From the NCBI RefSeq assembly GCF_002931075.1, contig NZ_PSTQ01000002.1, forward strand, positions 310,001 to 374,000: a stretch of DNA of 64,000 nucleotides, given 5' to 3'. The translations under genes were made by a program, and so were the position numbers. The DNA comes from Pseudoclavibacter sp. AY1F1 (GTDB lineage: Bacteria; Actinomycetota; Actinomycetes; Actinomycetales; Microbacteriaceae). A model generated the notes under the pieces. The model did not search any database. It saw only the letters and a program-made list of their open reading frames with translations, and was not told the origin of the DNA. Positions 1 to 8,311 of this stretch are shown one piece after another; positions within the stretch are counted from its first letter, which is position 1; each line of letters opens with the position of its first letter.

Positions 1-11
1 AGCCTCGTGGA

Positions 12-2111
12 GTGACAGAGACGACGATTCCCGACGCCACCGCATCCGCCGCGACACAGATCCTCAGGGCGCTGGTCGGCCGCGATGACGCGGTCTTCCA
101 TGACGGTCAGCTTGAGGCGATCTCGGCGATCGTGGATGAGCGACGTCGAGTCCTGGTTGTGCAGCGCACGGGCTGGGGCAAGTCGGCTGTGTACTTCATC
201 GCGAGCCTCATGCTGCGTGCGCGCGGCGCTGGGCCGACCATCCTCATCTCGCCGCTGCTGGCGCTCATGCGCGACCAGGTGGAGGCCGCGGGCCGGGCCG
301 GGGTCAGGGCTGTGTCCATGTCATCCGCGAACGCGCACGAGTGGGCGAGCATCCGCGAGCAGCTCGCGGCCGACGAGATCGATGTGCTCCTGGTGTCGCC
401 TGAGCGTCTCAACAATCCGGAGTTCCGCGACACGCAGCTTCCCGAGCTCCTTCGCCGTACTGGCCTTGTCGTGGTCGACGAGGCGCACTGCATCTCCGAC
501 TGGGGTCACGACTTCCGCCCCGACTACCGTCGCATCGCGTCACTCATCTCCGGTCTCGGCACGGATATCCCGGTGCTCGCGACGACGGCTACTGCCAACG
601 AGCGAGTTGTGCACGATATCGAAGAGCAGCTCGGCCGGAGCGGCATCCTGACCATCCGCGGCCCGCTTGCTCGCGCGAGCCTGCGGCTCGGTGTGCTGCG
701 GCTCGGCAACGCGCGCGAGCGTCTTGCCTGGCTGCTGCAGCACCTTGACGAGCTGCCGGGGTCGGGCATCATCTACACCCTCACGGTTGCGGGGGCGGAG
801 GACACCTCGGCCGCCCTGCGTGAGGCCGGTATCCATGCGCCCGCGTACACGGGCAAGACCGACCCGGACGAGCGCGAGCGCCTCGAGGGCGCCCTCAAGC
901 GCAACGAGGTCAAGGCGCTTGTCGCCACGAGTGCGCTCGGCATGGGCTTCGACAAGCCCGACCTCGGCTTCGTGGTGCACCTCGGGGCCCCGTCCTCGCC
1001 CGTGGCGTACTACCAGCAGGTGGGTCGTGCGGGTCGTTCGAGCGCGTCTGCCGACGTGCTGCTCTTGCCGGGCGAGGAGGACCGCGCGATCTGGGAGTAC
1101 TTCGCGACGGTGTCCATGCCAGACGAACAGCGCGCGCAGGCGGTGCTCGCAGCACTGGGTGGTTCACCCAGATCGACCGTCGCCCTCGAGTCAGCGGTCG
1201 ACCTCCGCCGCTCGCGCCTCGAGCTGCTCCTCAAGGTGCTCGACGTCGACGGCGCCGTTCGGCGCGAGCAGGGTGGCTGGGTCTCGACGGGGCAGCCGTG
1301 GAGCTACGACGGCGATCGGTACGCGCGTATCGCGACCGCTCGTTCGGCCGAGGCGCAGGCGATGATCGACTACGAGCGCACCGGCGGCTGCCGCATGGAG
1401 TTCCTGCAACGGCAGCTCGACGACTCGACCGCGGCGCCGTGCGGGCGCTGTGACAATTGCGCCGGCATCTGGTTCGACGCGACGACGGATGCGGCAGTTC
1501 AGGCGAGAGCTGGGGCTGCGCTCGACCGTGTCGGCGCGGACATCGCGCCTCGGCGCCAGTGGCCGAGCGGCATGGCGAGCCTCGGCGTCGACCTCAAGGG
1601 GCGCATCCCGAAAGAACAGCAGGCGTCCGAGGGGCGGGTGCTCGCGCGCCTCAGTGACCTCGGGTGGGGTGGGCCGCTGCGGGAACTGTTCGCGTCGGCG
1701 GGTCCCGACACCGTCGTGACGGGGCCGCTCTTGCAGGCCTGCATCCGGATCCTGTCGGAGTGGAAGTGGGATGCGCGCCCGCAGGCCGTCGCGTTTGTGC
1801 CGTCGCGGTCGAGGCCGCTGCTCAGCGCGTCGCTGGCTGAGGGCATCGCGGGCGCGGGGCGCCTGCCCCTCCTTGGCTCGTTGGATCTGGTCCGCGGTGG
1901 ACCTGCCGGGCAGCCGGGCGGGAACAGCGCGTTCCGGCTTTCCAACGTCGAGGGCCGCTTTTCGGCGGCCTCGCTCGAGATCCCGGCGGGGCCCGTGCTC
2001 CTGATCGACGATTTCGTCGACAGCGGTTGGACCATGACGGTCTGTGCACGCGAGCTTCGCCTGGCCGGGGCGAGCGCCGTGCTGCCGTTGGCCCTCGCGC
2101 AGAAGGGCTGA
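12..2111 (+). CDS. recQ: RecQ-family ATP-dependent DNA helicase with C-terminal phosphoribosyltransferase-like domain
   Basis: A 3'-5' superfamily 2 helicase expected to unwind recombination and repair intermediates in the cytoplasm. Visible motifs: Walker A RTGWGKS at residues 52-58, DEAH box at 156-159, helicase motif VI QQVGRAGRS near 335-345, and the RecQ zinc site with Cys460, Cys477, Cys480 and Cys483. There is no HRDC domain; instead the C-terminus carries a phosphoribosyltransferase-type loop (VLLIDDFVDSGWTMT, about 663-677). This RecQ-PRTase arrangement is known in actinobacteria, but the role of the PRTase part is not established. The GTG start lies 12 bases from the window edge, so a start further upstream cannot be excluded. 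A hairpin follows the stop. Confidence 0.93.
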   Translation: MTETTIPDATASAATQILRALVGRDDAVFHDGQLEAISAIVDERRRVLVVQRTGWGKSAVYFIASLMLRARGAGPTILISPLLALMRDQVEAAGRAGVRAVSMSSANAHEWASIREQLAADEIDVLLVSPERLNNPEFRDTQLPELLRRTGLVVVDEAHCISDWGHDFRPDYRRIASLISGLGTDIPVLATTATANERVVHDIEEQLGRSGILTIRGPLARASLRLGVLRLGNARERLAWLLQHLDELPGSGIIYTLTVAGAEDTSAALREAGIHAPAYTGKTDPDERERLEGALKRNEVKALVATSALGMGFDKPDLGFVVHLGAPSSPVAYYQQVGRAGRSSASADVLLLPGEEDRAIWEYFATVSMPDEQRAQAVLAALGGSPRSTVALESAVDLRRSRLELLLKVLDVDGAVRREQGGWVSTGQPWSYDGDRYARIATARSAEAQAMIDYERTGGCRMEFLQRQLDDSTAAPCGRCDNCAGIWFDATTDAAVQARAGAALDRVGADIAPRRQWPSGMASLGVDLKGRIPKEQQASEGRVLARLSDLGWGGPLRELFASAGPDTVVTGPLLQACIRILSEWKWDARPQAVAFVPSRSRPLLSASLAEGIAGAGRLPLLGSLDLVRGGPAGQPGGNSAFRLSNVEGRFSAASLEIPAGPVLLIDDFVDSGWTMTVCARELRLAGASAVLPLALAQKG

Positions 2112-2127
2112 CACGTAGCGCGGGCGC

Positions 2128-2150
2128 GCTCGCCCCTGGAGGAGGCGAGC
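2128..2150 (+). terminator. Hairpin downstream of recQ
   Basis: GCTCGCC (2128-2134) pairs with GGCGAGC (2144-2150) around a 9-nt loop, 17 bp after the recQ stop. There is no T-run, so termination is only likely. Confidence 0.4.
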
Positions 2151-2168
2151 ACTCTGCTGACGTGGCGC

Positions 2169-2192
2169 CTGTGGAGAAGCGGTTGTCCACAG
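2169..2192. promoter_or_regulatory. Inverted DnaA-box-like pair upstream of yraN
   Basis: CTGTGGA (2169-2175) and TCCACAG (2186-2192) form an inverted repeat. TTGTCCACA at 2183-2191 matches the DnaA box consensus reported for Streptomyces and mycobacteria, and the opposite arm reads TTCTCCACA, one mismatch away. It lies about 67 bp upstream of the yraN start in the 147-bp recQ-yraN gap. DnaA binding is inferred from sequence only. Confidence 0.45.
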
Positions 2193-2258
2193 CGTCCCTC
2201 GTCGTTGCGCGTCAGTGGGTCGTGGCGGGCCAGACTCCCGGCAAGGGAGGTGGTGCGG

Positions 2259-2618
2259 ATGCGTGCCAAGGATCAGCTGGGTCGGCTCGGGGAGAATCTC
2301 GCGACCGCGTACCTCGAGGAGCGCGGCCACGACGTGGTGGAGCGGAACTGGCGTTGCCGGGAGGGTGAGATCGACGTCGTCTCGCGTCAGGGCGGGTACA
2401 TCGTGTTCACGGAGGTGAAGGCGAGGCGGTCGACCGCTGCCGGGCACCCGCTTGAGGCGATCACCCCGATGAAGCTCGCGCGGATGCGGCGGCTCGCGGG
2501 GCTCTGGATGCTCGCGCATCCCGACGAGCGGGGCGCGATGCGGCTCGACGTCATCGCGGTGATCGCACCGCACGACCGCACACCCGTCGTGGAGCACGTG
2601 GCGGGAGTTGGCGCATGA
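2259..2618 (+). CDS. YraN/UPF0102-family endonuclease-like protein
   Basis: A 119-residue protein of the UPF0102 (YraN) family, which has a restriction-endonuclease-like fold; its cellular role is unclear, though gene context usually ties it to yifB and dprA. The family's acidic/lysine core is visible: Glu12, the EID motif around Glu37-Asp39, and Glu52-Val-Lys54 (FTEVKAR). The ATG at 2259 is chosen because AAGGGAGG ends 8 nt before it and the family usually starts about here; a longer in-frame reading from 2205 adds atypical residues. Its stop overlaps the start of yifB (ATGA), indicating translational coupling in a yraN-yifB-dprA operon. Confidence 0.9.
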   Translation: MRAKDQLGRLGENLATAYLEERGHDVVERNWRCREGEIDVVSRQGGYIVFTEVKARRSTAAGHPLEAITPMKLARMRRLAGLWMLAHPDERGAMRLDVIAVIAPHDRTPVVEHVAGVGA

Positions 2619-4243
2619 CGCAGGGCACGGTCGGTCACTCGGTCGCGATCGCGCTCGAGGGTCTCGGCGGAGAGCTCGTGGAAGTGGAGACGCAGATCAG
2701 CCCGGGCCTGCCGTTCTTCAAGCTCGTGGGGCTGCCGGACACCTCACTCGGGGAGGCGCGTGAGCGGGTGCGAGCTGCGCTGCAGAGCTCGGGGTGCCCG
2801 CTGCCGGCGAGCCGCGTCATCACGAACATGTACCCCGCCTCGCTGCGCAAGCACGGCGCGGGTTTCGACCTTGCGATCGCGGTCTCGTTCCTCGCGGCGG
2901 CCGGCATCATCTCGGCCGAGTCGCCGACGAAGGCCGTCCACATCGGGGAGCTCTCGCTGACGGGGCAGGTGCGGGCGGTCATCGGCGTCCTGCCGGCCGT
3001 CGCGGCCGCTCGAGCCGCGGGCTTCGAGACCGTGGTGGTGCCAGCAGACTCGAAGGCTGAGGCAGAGCTCGTGGAAGACATCCGGGTAGTTGCCGTCGCC
3101 TCGCTGCGCGCCGTTGCCCTGCACTACGGCGCGGACGCCGCCGACCTCACGGAGGAGTTGGACTACCCATCCAGCTCCGCCGCCCGGGCAATCACGCGAG
3201 GCGAGCGGGGCTCCGAGGACGACGCGCAGCGGCACGAGGTGGGGCCTGCGCTCGACCTTTCCGACGTCGTGGGCAACGAAGCGGCGGTGCGGACGCTTGT
3301 CATCGCCGCGGCCGGTGGCCACCACCTGCTGATGCTCGGCCCGCCAGGCGCGGGCAAGACGATGCTTGCGGAACGCCTGCCAGGCATCCTGCCGGATCTC
3401 GAGCCAGAGGAGGCCGTGACGCTGGCCGCGGTCCGCTCGCTGCGCGGCATGCCGCTGTCCGCGCGCCTCGACCGCAGGCCGCCGTTCGAGGCGCCGCATC
3501 ACACGGCGTCCGCGGTTGCGTTACTCGGCGGCGGCAGCGGCATGATCCGCCCCGGGGCCGTCTCACTCGCGACGGGCGGGGTCCTGTTCCTCGACGAGGC
3601 GCCGGAGTTCGCGCGCCACACGCTCGACTCGTTGCGGCAGCCGCTCGAGAACGGCGTCATCGAGATCCACCGTGCACAGGGGAGGGCCGCCTACCCGGCG
3701 GAGATGCAGCTCGTGCTGGCCGCGAACCCGTGCCCCTGCGGCAATCACGGTGACCGGGACGCGCAGTGCAGGTGCGATGCCTCGGCACCGCGACGCTACC
3801 TCGCCCGACTCTCGGGCCCGTTGCTCGACCGAATCGACCTGCAGCTGCGCGTCGAGCGCGTCTCGGCCGCCCGCGCGCGGCTCGTCGAGCACGAGGCGCA
3901 GCTCGGAGAAGCCGGGGAGCCTCCAGTTCAATCAGCGACCAGCACCGCGGCCGTCCGTGAGCTGGTCAAGCAGGCGAGATCCCTGGCCAGGCATCGGCTG
4001 GCATCCACTCCCTGGAGCATCAACGCGCGCGTCGTCTCGCGCTGGCTTCGCGCCCCGGACAACCGGCCGAGGCGGGAGGCCTACGCGCCGCTCGCGGTTG
4101 CGCTCGAGCGAGGGCAGGTCACGATGCGCGGGCACGACCGGGTGCTGCGCGTCGCCTGGACGATCGCCGACCTCGCCGGGGCCGCTCGCCCCGAACTCGA
4201 GCACATCCACGAGGCCCTCTCGTACCGGATCAGGCTGGGGTAG
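2615..4243 (+). CDS. comM: YifB/ComM-family Mg-chelatase-like AAA ATPase
   Basis: A 542-residue ComM-type ATPase. ComM is a hexameric helicase that promotes branch migration while transforming DNA is integrated, so it usually marks a transformation-related locus. The N-terminus (about 1-170) is the Lon-like ChlI domain, followed by an AAA domain with Walker A GPPGAGKT near 241-248, Walker B LFLDEAPEF, and the C-terminal Mg-chelatase domain with NPCPCGNHG. The start overlaps the yraN stop by four bases. dprA begins 7 bp downstream, so all three genes are likely co-transcribed. Confidence 0.94.
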   Translation: MTQGTVGHSVAIALEGLGGELVEVETQISPGLPFFKLVGLPDTSLGEARERVRAALQSSGCPLPASRVITNMYPASLRKHGAGFDLAIAVSFLAAAGIISAESPTKAVHIGELSLTGQVRAVIGVLPAVAAARAAGFETVVVPADSKAEAELVEDIRVVAVASLRAVALHYGADAADLTEELDYPSSSAARAITRGERGSEDDAQRHEVGPALDLSDVVGNEAAVRTLVIAAAGGHHLLMLGPPGAGKTMLAERLPGILPDLEPEEAVTLAAVRSLRGMPLSARLDRRPPFEAPHHTASAVALLGGGSGMIRPGAVSLATGGVLFLDEAPEFARHTLDSLRQPLENGVIEIHRAQGRAAYPAEMQLVLAANPCPCGNHGDRDAQCRCDASAPRRYLARLSGPLLDRIDLQLRVERVSAARARLVEHEAQLGEAGEPPVQSATSTAAVRELVKQARSLARHRLASTPWSINARVVSRWLRAPDNRPRREAYAPLAVALERGQVTMRGHDRVLRVAWTIADLAGAARPELEHIHEALSYRIRLG

Positions 4244-4249
4244 ACGGAA

Positions 4250-5578
4250 ATGACAGCACAGTTCGGCCAAGGTGACGGGGACGCCGGGCCACGAAGGAGC
4301 GCAGCCAAGGAGTACGAGCGGGAGCCAGGCCTCGATGAGTTTCGCGCAGCCCTGATGGGAGTCAGCGGTCCGAGCGGGGAGGCGATAAGCGACGACGAGG
4401 TGCGCGCCCGCGTCGCCCAGCTCGCCTGGTCCTGCACCGTCGAGCCCGGCGACGCGACGGCCGGTCTCCTCCTTGGCGCCCTCGGGCCGGTCGCGGCGCT
4501 GGAAGCCGTGACCTCCGGCTCGCTCCTGCGTCGCGCTCGGGAGCGCGGTGCTGGCGCCGGCATTCCGCTCGCGGACCTCGCGTCGGCGCTCGAGAGATGG
4601 CACGACCGTCTCAGCATTGCGCGCACCGTGGCGATCCTGCGGAGCTCAGCGAGGCTCGGGGTGCGAGCCGTGTTGCCCGGGGACAGGGAATGGCCAGGGC
4701 AACTCGACGATCTCGGACCGCACGCACCCTGCGCCCTCTGGGTGCGCGGGTCCGTGGACACGCTCCTGCAACTTGCCCCGTCGGTTGCGCTTGTCGGAGC
4801 TCGCGCGTCTACGACGTACGGCGAGGAAGTCACGGTGCGGCTCGCGAGCGGGCTGGCTGGCCGTGGGTACGCGATCGTCTCGGGCGGCGCCTACGGCATC
4901 GACGCCGTCTCGCACCGCGTGGCGCTCGCCGAGGGCGCGCCGACTGTCGCCGTGCTTGCCGGCGGGCCGGACCGCCTCTACCCGCAGGGCAACAGGTCGC
5001 TGCTCGAGCGGATTATCGCCGAAGGCGCACTCATCACAGAGCTGCCAGTCGGACAGGCACCCACTCGCTGGCGGTTTCTCCAGCGCAACCGCATCATCAG
5101 CGCGCTCTCCTCCGCCACGGTTGTCGTGGAGGCAGGCCGAAGGTCGGGGGCCGCGAACACCGCGGCCCACACGCTGACTCTCGGACGACCGCTCGGTGCG
5201 GTGCCCGGCCCGGTGACGAGCGCCGCTTCCGTGGGATGCCATCGGCTGCTGCGTGAGTCAGACGCGACGCTGATCACGTCGGTCGATGACATCGTCGAGA
5301 TGCTCGGGCAAGGCCAGGGGAGCGAGCTCGCGCTTCCGGACGGCGAGGTCTGGCCGGGGGACAGGAGCTCGGCTCAGGATGCTGGACGCCTGTCGTCCAA
5401 CGCGGTCCGGGCCAGGGACGCTCTCCGGGTCGGGAGGCCGCAGCGCGTCGACGCGATCGCCTCAGCGGCGGGGCTCACGTCGGCCGAGACCTCGGCCGGT
5501 CTCGCTGAACTCGAACTCGGCGGCCTCGCGCGGGAGGCGGTCGGCGGGTGGGTCAAGGCCTCCAATCGGCGACGCTGA
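4250..5578 (+). CDS. dprA: DNA-processing protein DprA
   Basis: DprA protects incoming single-stranded DNA and loads RecA during natural transformation. The protein has 442 residues. An N-terminal helical region (about 1-170) precedes the Rossmann-like DprA core (about 178-320), with VALVGARAS, the SGGAYGIDAVSH segment and the GRRSGAANTA segment. A C-terminal winged-helix-like part (RVDAIASAAGLTSAETSAGL) occupies about 385-442, as in actinobacterial DprA. It starts 6 bp after comM and is the last gene of the yraN-comM-dprA run. Its 3' end faces marR with only 3 bp between, so the two transcripts converge tightly. Confidence 0.94.
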   Translation: MTAQFGQGDGDAGPRRSAAKEYEREPGLDEFRAALMGVSGPSGEAISDDEVRARVAQLAWSCTVEPGDATAGLLLGALGPVAALEAVTSGSLLRRARERGAGAGIPLADLASALERWHDRLSIARTVAILRSSARLGVRAVLPGDREWPGQLDDLGPHAPCALWVRGSVDTLLQLAPSVALVGARASTTYGEEVTVRLASGLAGRGYAIVSGGAYGIDAVSHRVALAEGAPTVAVLAGGPDRLYPQGNRSLLERIIAEGALITELPVGQAPTRWRFLQRNRIISALSSATVVVEAGRRSGAANTAAHTLTLGRPLGAVPGPVTSAASVGCHRLLRESDATLITSVDDIVEMLGQGQGSELALPDGEVWPGDRSSAQDAGRLSSNAVRARDALRVGRPQRVDAIASAAGLTSAETSAGLAELELGGLAREAVGGWVKASNRRR

Positions 5579-5581
5579 AGA

Positions 5582-6061
5582 TCAGCGCGGCGGCGGGAGG
5601 TGCTCTCGGTAGCTCGCTACGACACCCTCCAGGTAGCGCACGATGACCTCGCGCTCACCCTCGTCGAAGTCCTGGGCGACAGCATCGATGTCCATGATCA
5701 TGGGAGCAAGCAGGCCCCGGGCTTTCGCGGTCGAGTCCTCGTCGGGAACCACCAGAACGCCACGACGGTCGTTCGGGTTCGGCTCACGTCGCACATGACC
5801 AGCCTTCACGAGCCGATCGACCACGACGGTCACCGCCGCGGTCGTAATCCCGAGCCTCCGGGCGATATCCGAGGGAGTGAGATGGCCTGACGAGATCAGG
5901 TGCTGCATCGCGACGAGGTCCGTGTGGTTCACCTCGAGCTCCTTCGCGACCACAACCTCGTACTCGTCGGAAATCGTGAGGATTTCCCGCAGCAGAGCGG
6001 TCGACTCATGGACGCGCGGAAACGCGCGACCCCGCTCATCCTCGGATTGCATGACGCCCAT
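5582..6061 (-). CDS. MarR-family transcriptional regulator
   Basis: A 159-residue winged-helix protein of the MarR family. The core is clear: the recognition region SDIARRLGITTAAVTVVVDRL, the wing with HVRREPNPNDRRG (the conserved D-R-R of the wing), and flanking dimerisation helices. MarR proteins usually repress an adjacent, often divergent, transporter gene and release on ligand binding. Here the neighbour is a divergent MMPL exporter 35 bp away, with two perfect palindromes in the gap. The ATG at 6061 is used; an in-frame ATG three codons later is possible. The physiological ligand cannot be told from sequence. Confidence 0.9.
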   Translation of the reverse strand: MGVMQSEDERGRAFPRVHESTALLREILTISDEYEVVVAKELEVNHTDLVAMQHLISSGHLTPSDIARRLGITTAAVTVVVDRLVKAGHVRREPNPNDRRGVLVVPDEDSTAKARGLLAPMIMDIDAVAQDFDEGEREVIVRYLEGVVASYREHLPPPR

Positions 6062-6081
6062 CCTAGCGCTAGGTTAGCTAA
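6062..6081. promoter_or_regulatory. Adjacent palindromes between marR and the MMPL gene, candidate MarR operator
   Basis: Two perfect palindromes lie back to back: CCTAGCGCTAGG (6062-6073) and TTAGCTAA (6074-6081). They start one base upstream of the marR start codon and fill much of the 35-bp divergent gap, the expected place for an autoregulatory operator. Binding is inferred. Confidence 0.55.
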
Positions 6082-6096
6082 AGAAATTGATTACTA

Positions 6097-8241
6097 GTGA
6101 AATTAGGCGGTTCGTTCATGGGCGGGATCATCCGATTCATCACCGGCAAGGCGAGCGGCGCGATCGTCATTGCAGTCTTCGTTGCCCTCAGTGGCCTCGC
6201 CTTCTTCTGGGGGTCGGGAGAGAGCGGCGACGTCGCACCGGCGGGAGACCTGCCCGCGTCTGCCGAGTCCGCGAAGGTCGAAGAGGCGCTCGCGACCTTC
6301 GAAACCGAGGACCGCTCTGCTGCACTTTTCGTCTTCCACCGTGACGGCGAGGCGCTCACCCCGGACGACTTCGCCGCCGTAGCCGCGGCGAGCGCCGGTA
6401 TCGCCGAAGCCGCGGGAGTGGACACGCTGCCACCCGCGTTCCCAGCGGAAGACGGTGAGGCCATGATCCTCACGGTGCCGCTCGACGCAACCACCGACGT
6501 CGATGCGCAGTCCACTCGTGCGGAGGCCATGCGCACCGCCGCAGCCGACGGGCTTCCCGAGGGGCTGGTGCCCGTCATGACCGGCCCGGAGGGCTTCGCC
6601 GTCGATATCGCGGCGGTCTTCGAGGGGGCGAACTTCACGCTCCTGACTGTCACCGTCCTGGTCGTCGCCTTCCTGCTCATCGTCACCTACCGGAGCCCCG
6701 TGCTGTGGCTCATTCCATTGTCCGTTGTCGGCCTCGCCGACGGCGTCGCCGGCATCGTCGCGACGCGCATCGTGGGCGCATTCGGGCTGACGATGGATGC
6801 GTCGATCAAGGGCATCCTCTCGGTGCTTGTCTTCGGCGCTGGCACCAACTACGCACTGCTCCTCATCGCCAGGTACCGCGACGAGCTGCGCGTCTCCGCA
6901 GACCGTCGCGAGGCCATGGCAACCGCGCTCCGAGGTGCGGGACCGGCGATCATCGCGAGCGGCGGCACGGTCGCGCTGAGCCTCGCGACGCTCCTCTTCG
7001 CCTCGCTCGGGGGCAACGTGGTGCTTGGCCTCGCGTGCGCCATCGGCGTTGTGGTCGCGATGGCGTTCGCGCTTGCGCTGCTCCCCGCGACCCTGGTGCT
7101 CTTCCCTCGGGGGATCTTCTGGCCCGTCGTTCCCCGCGTCGGCGACGACCAGCACGGCAAGGGGTTCTGGTTCAAGCTTGGTACCGGAGTCTCGAAGCGC
7201 CCGGCCATCGTGGCGGGGGCCGGCATCGTCGTGCTCATCGCACTGGCCGCCATCGCCCCGAGCATCAAAGTTGGCCTCGCCCAGACGGAGCGATTCACGT
7301 CGACGCCAGAGGCGGTTGTCGGACAGGAACTGCTCAACGACCACTTCCCTGACCTTGCCGGCGCTCCAGCCATCGTCGTCGCACAGTCGGGTGAAGCCGA
7401 GGCGGTCGCGCAGAGGGCGTCCGAGATCGATGGCGTCGCTTCGGCCTCGGTGGGTGACTCGAACGGAACGGTGACGCGCATTGATGTCGGTCTCTCATCT
7501 CCCGCGGAGACCGAGGAAGCGCTCGCGACGGTCGAACGACTGCGCGCCGAGCTCTCCCAGATCGACGGGGCGGAGGCCATTGTAGGAGGGCTCGACGCCC
7601 AAGCGCTTGACGAGCAGGCAGCCCAGGACCGCGACCAGCTGCTCCTGTTCCCGCTCATCCTCGCCGTGGTCTTCGTCGTTCTCCTGCTTCTCCTGCGCTC
7701 GCTCGTCGCGCCGATCCTGCTCCTGCTGACCGTCGTCGGCTCGTTCTTCGCCTCAGTCGGAGCGAGCTGGCTGCTCTTCACGAACGTCTTCGGCTTCCCT
7801 GCCCTCGACACCTCGGTGCTGCTGTTCAGCTTCCTGTTCCTCGTCGCCCTCGGCGTCGACTACAACATCTTCCTCGTGACGAGAGCGCGCGAGGAGGCCG
7901 TCAAGCACGGCACGAGGGATAGCATGATCCGCTCGCTGTCCGCGACGGGTGGGGTCATCACAAGCGCCGGCATTCTGCTCGCTGCCGTGTTCGCGGCCCT
8001 CGGCGTCCTGCCCCTCATCACGCTCACGCAGATCGGCATCATCGTGTGCGTCGGCGTACTGCTCGACACCCTGTTGGTGCGAACGGTCATCGTGCCTGCC
8101 CTTGCTTTCCTCACCGGTGACCGATTCTGGTGGCCGAGCAAGGCCATCCTCGGCGACCGGAAACCTGCGCATGCGGGGCCTGCGCATGCGGCGCCGGCGG
8201 AGCCGAAGCGCTCGGAGTCCAAGTCGGCGCACACGAAGTAG
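6097..8241 (+). CDS. MMPL/RND-family membrane transporter
   Basis: A 714-residue inner-membrane transporter of the MMPL branch of RND permeases, usually exporting lipids or hydrophobic compounds using the proton gradient. Layout: N-terminal TM, a periplasm-facing domain (about 40-175), a five-TM bundle, a second extracellular domain (about 400-510), and a second five-TM bundle. The two pseudo-symmetric signature helices read GAGTNYALLL and LGVDYNIFL; the first has Asn where many MMPL proteins have the proton-relay Asp, the second keeps Asp-Tyr. The C-terminus is Ala/Pro/Lys-rich. GTG 6097 gives the longest frame; ATG 6118 is an equally good start and leaves more room for a promoter. Divergent from marR, its probable repressor. 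Confidence 0.88.
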   Translation: MKLGGSFMGGIIRFITGKASGAIVIAVFVALSGLAFFWGSGESGDVAPAGDLPASAESAKVEEALATFETEDRSAALFVFHRDGEALTPDDFAAVAAASAGIAEAAGVDTLPPAFPAEDGEAMILTVPLDATTDVDAQSTRAEAMRTAAADGLPEGLVPVMTGPEGFAVDIAAVFEGANFTLLTVTVLVVAFLLIVTYRSPVLWLIPLSVVGLADGVAGIVATRIVGAFGLTMDASIKGILSVLVFGAGTNYALLLIARYRDELRVSADRREAMATALRGAGPAIIASGGTVALSLATLLFASLGGNVVLGLACAIGVVVAMAFALALLPATLVLFPRGIFWPVVPRVGDDQHGKGFWFKLGTGVSKRPAIVAGAGIVVLIALAAIAPSIKVGLAQTERFTSTPEAVVGQELLNDHFPDLAGAPAIVVAQSGEAEAVAQRASEIDGVASASVGDSNGTVTRIDVGLSSPAETEEALATVERLRAELSQIDGAEAIVGGLDAQALDEQAAQDRDQLLLFPLILAVVFVVLLLLLRSLVAPILLLLTVVGSFFASVGASWLLFTNVFGFPALDTSVLLFSFLFLVALGVDYNIFLVTRAREEAVKHGTRDSMIRSLSATGGVITSAGILLAAVFAALGVLPLITLTQIGIIVCVGVLLDTLLVRTVIVPALAFLTGDRFWWPSKAILGDRKPAHAGPAHAAPAEPKRSESKSAHTK

Positions 8242-8269
8242 AACCTCTGGGTCATCACGTCTGGGTTGA

Positions 8270-8297
8270 GTCGCCGCCCGGCTCTCTGGGCGGCGAC
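8270..8297 (+). terminator. Hairpin after the MMPL gene
   Basis: A perfect 10-bp stem, GTCGCCGCCC (8270-8279) with GGGCGGCGAC (8288-8297), 8-nt loop. It ends one base before the predicted xerC -10, so the upstream terminator and the xerC promoter abut. Confidence 0.6.
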
Positions 8298-8298
8298 C

Positions 8299-8304
8299 TA
8301 CGAT
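8299..8304 (+). promoter_or_regulatory. -10 hexamer of xerC (leaderless type)
   Basis: TACGAT lies 7 nt before the ATG at 8312, so transcription should begin at or next to the start codon. No good -35 is visible; the region is occupied by the preceding hairpin. Confidence 0.5.
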
Positions 8305-8311
8305 GGGCGTC

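Noticed and set aside
1191-2597. Long minus-strand open frame opposite recQ and yraN
   Set aside because: High G+C leaves antisense frames open; no ribosome binding site, no recognisable domain, Arg/Pro-rich shadow composition.
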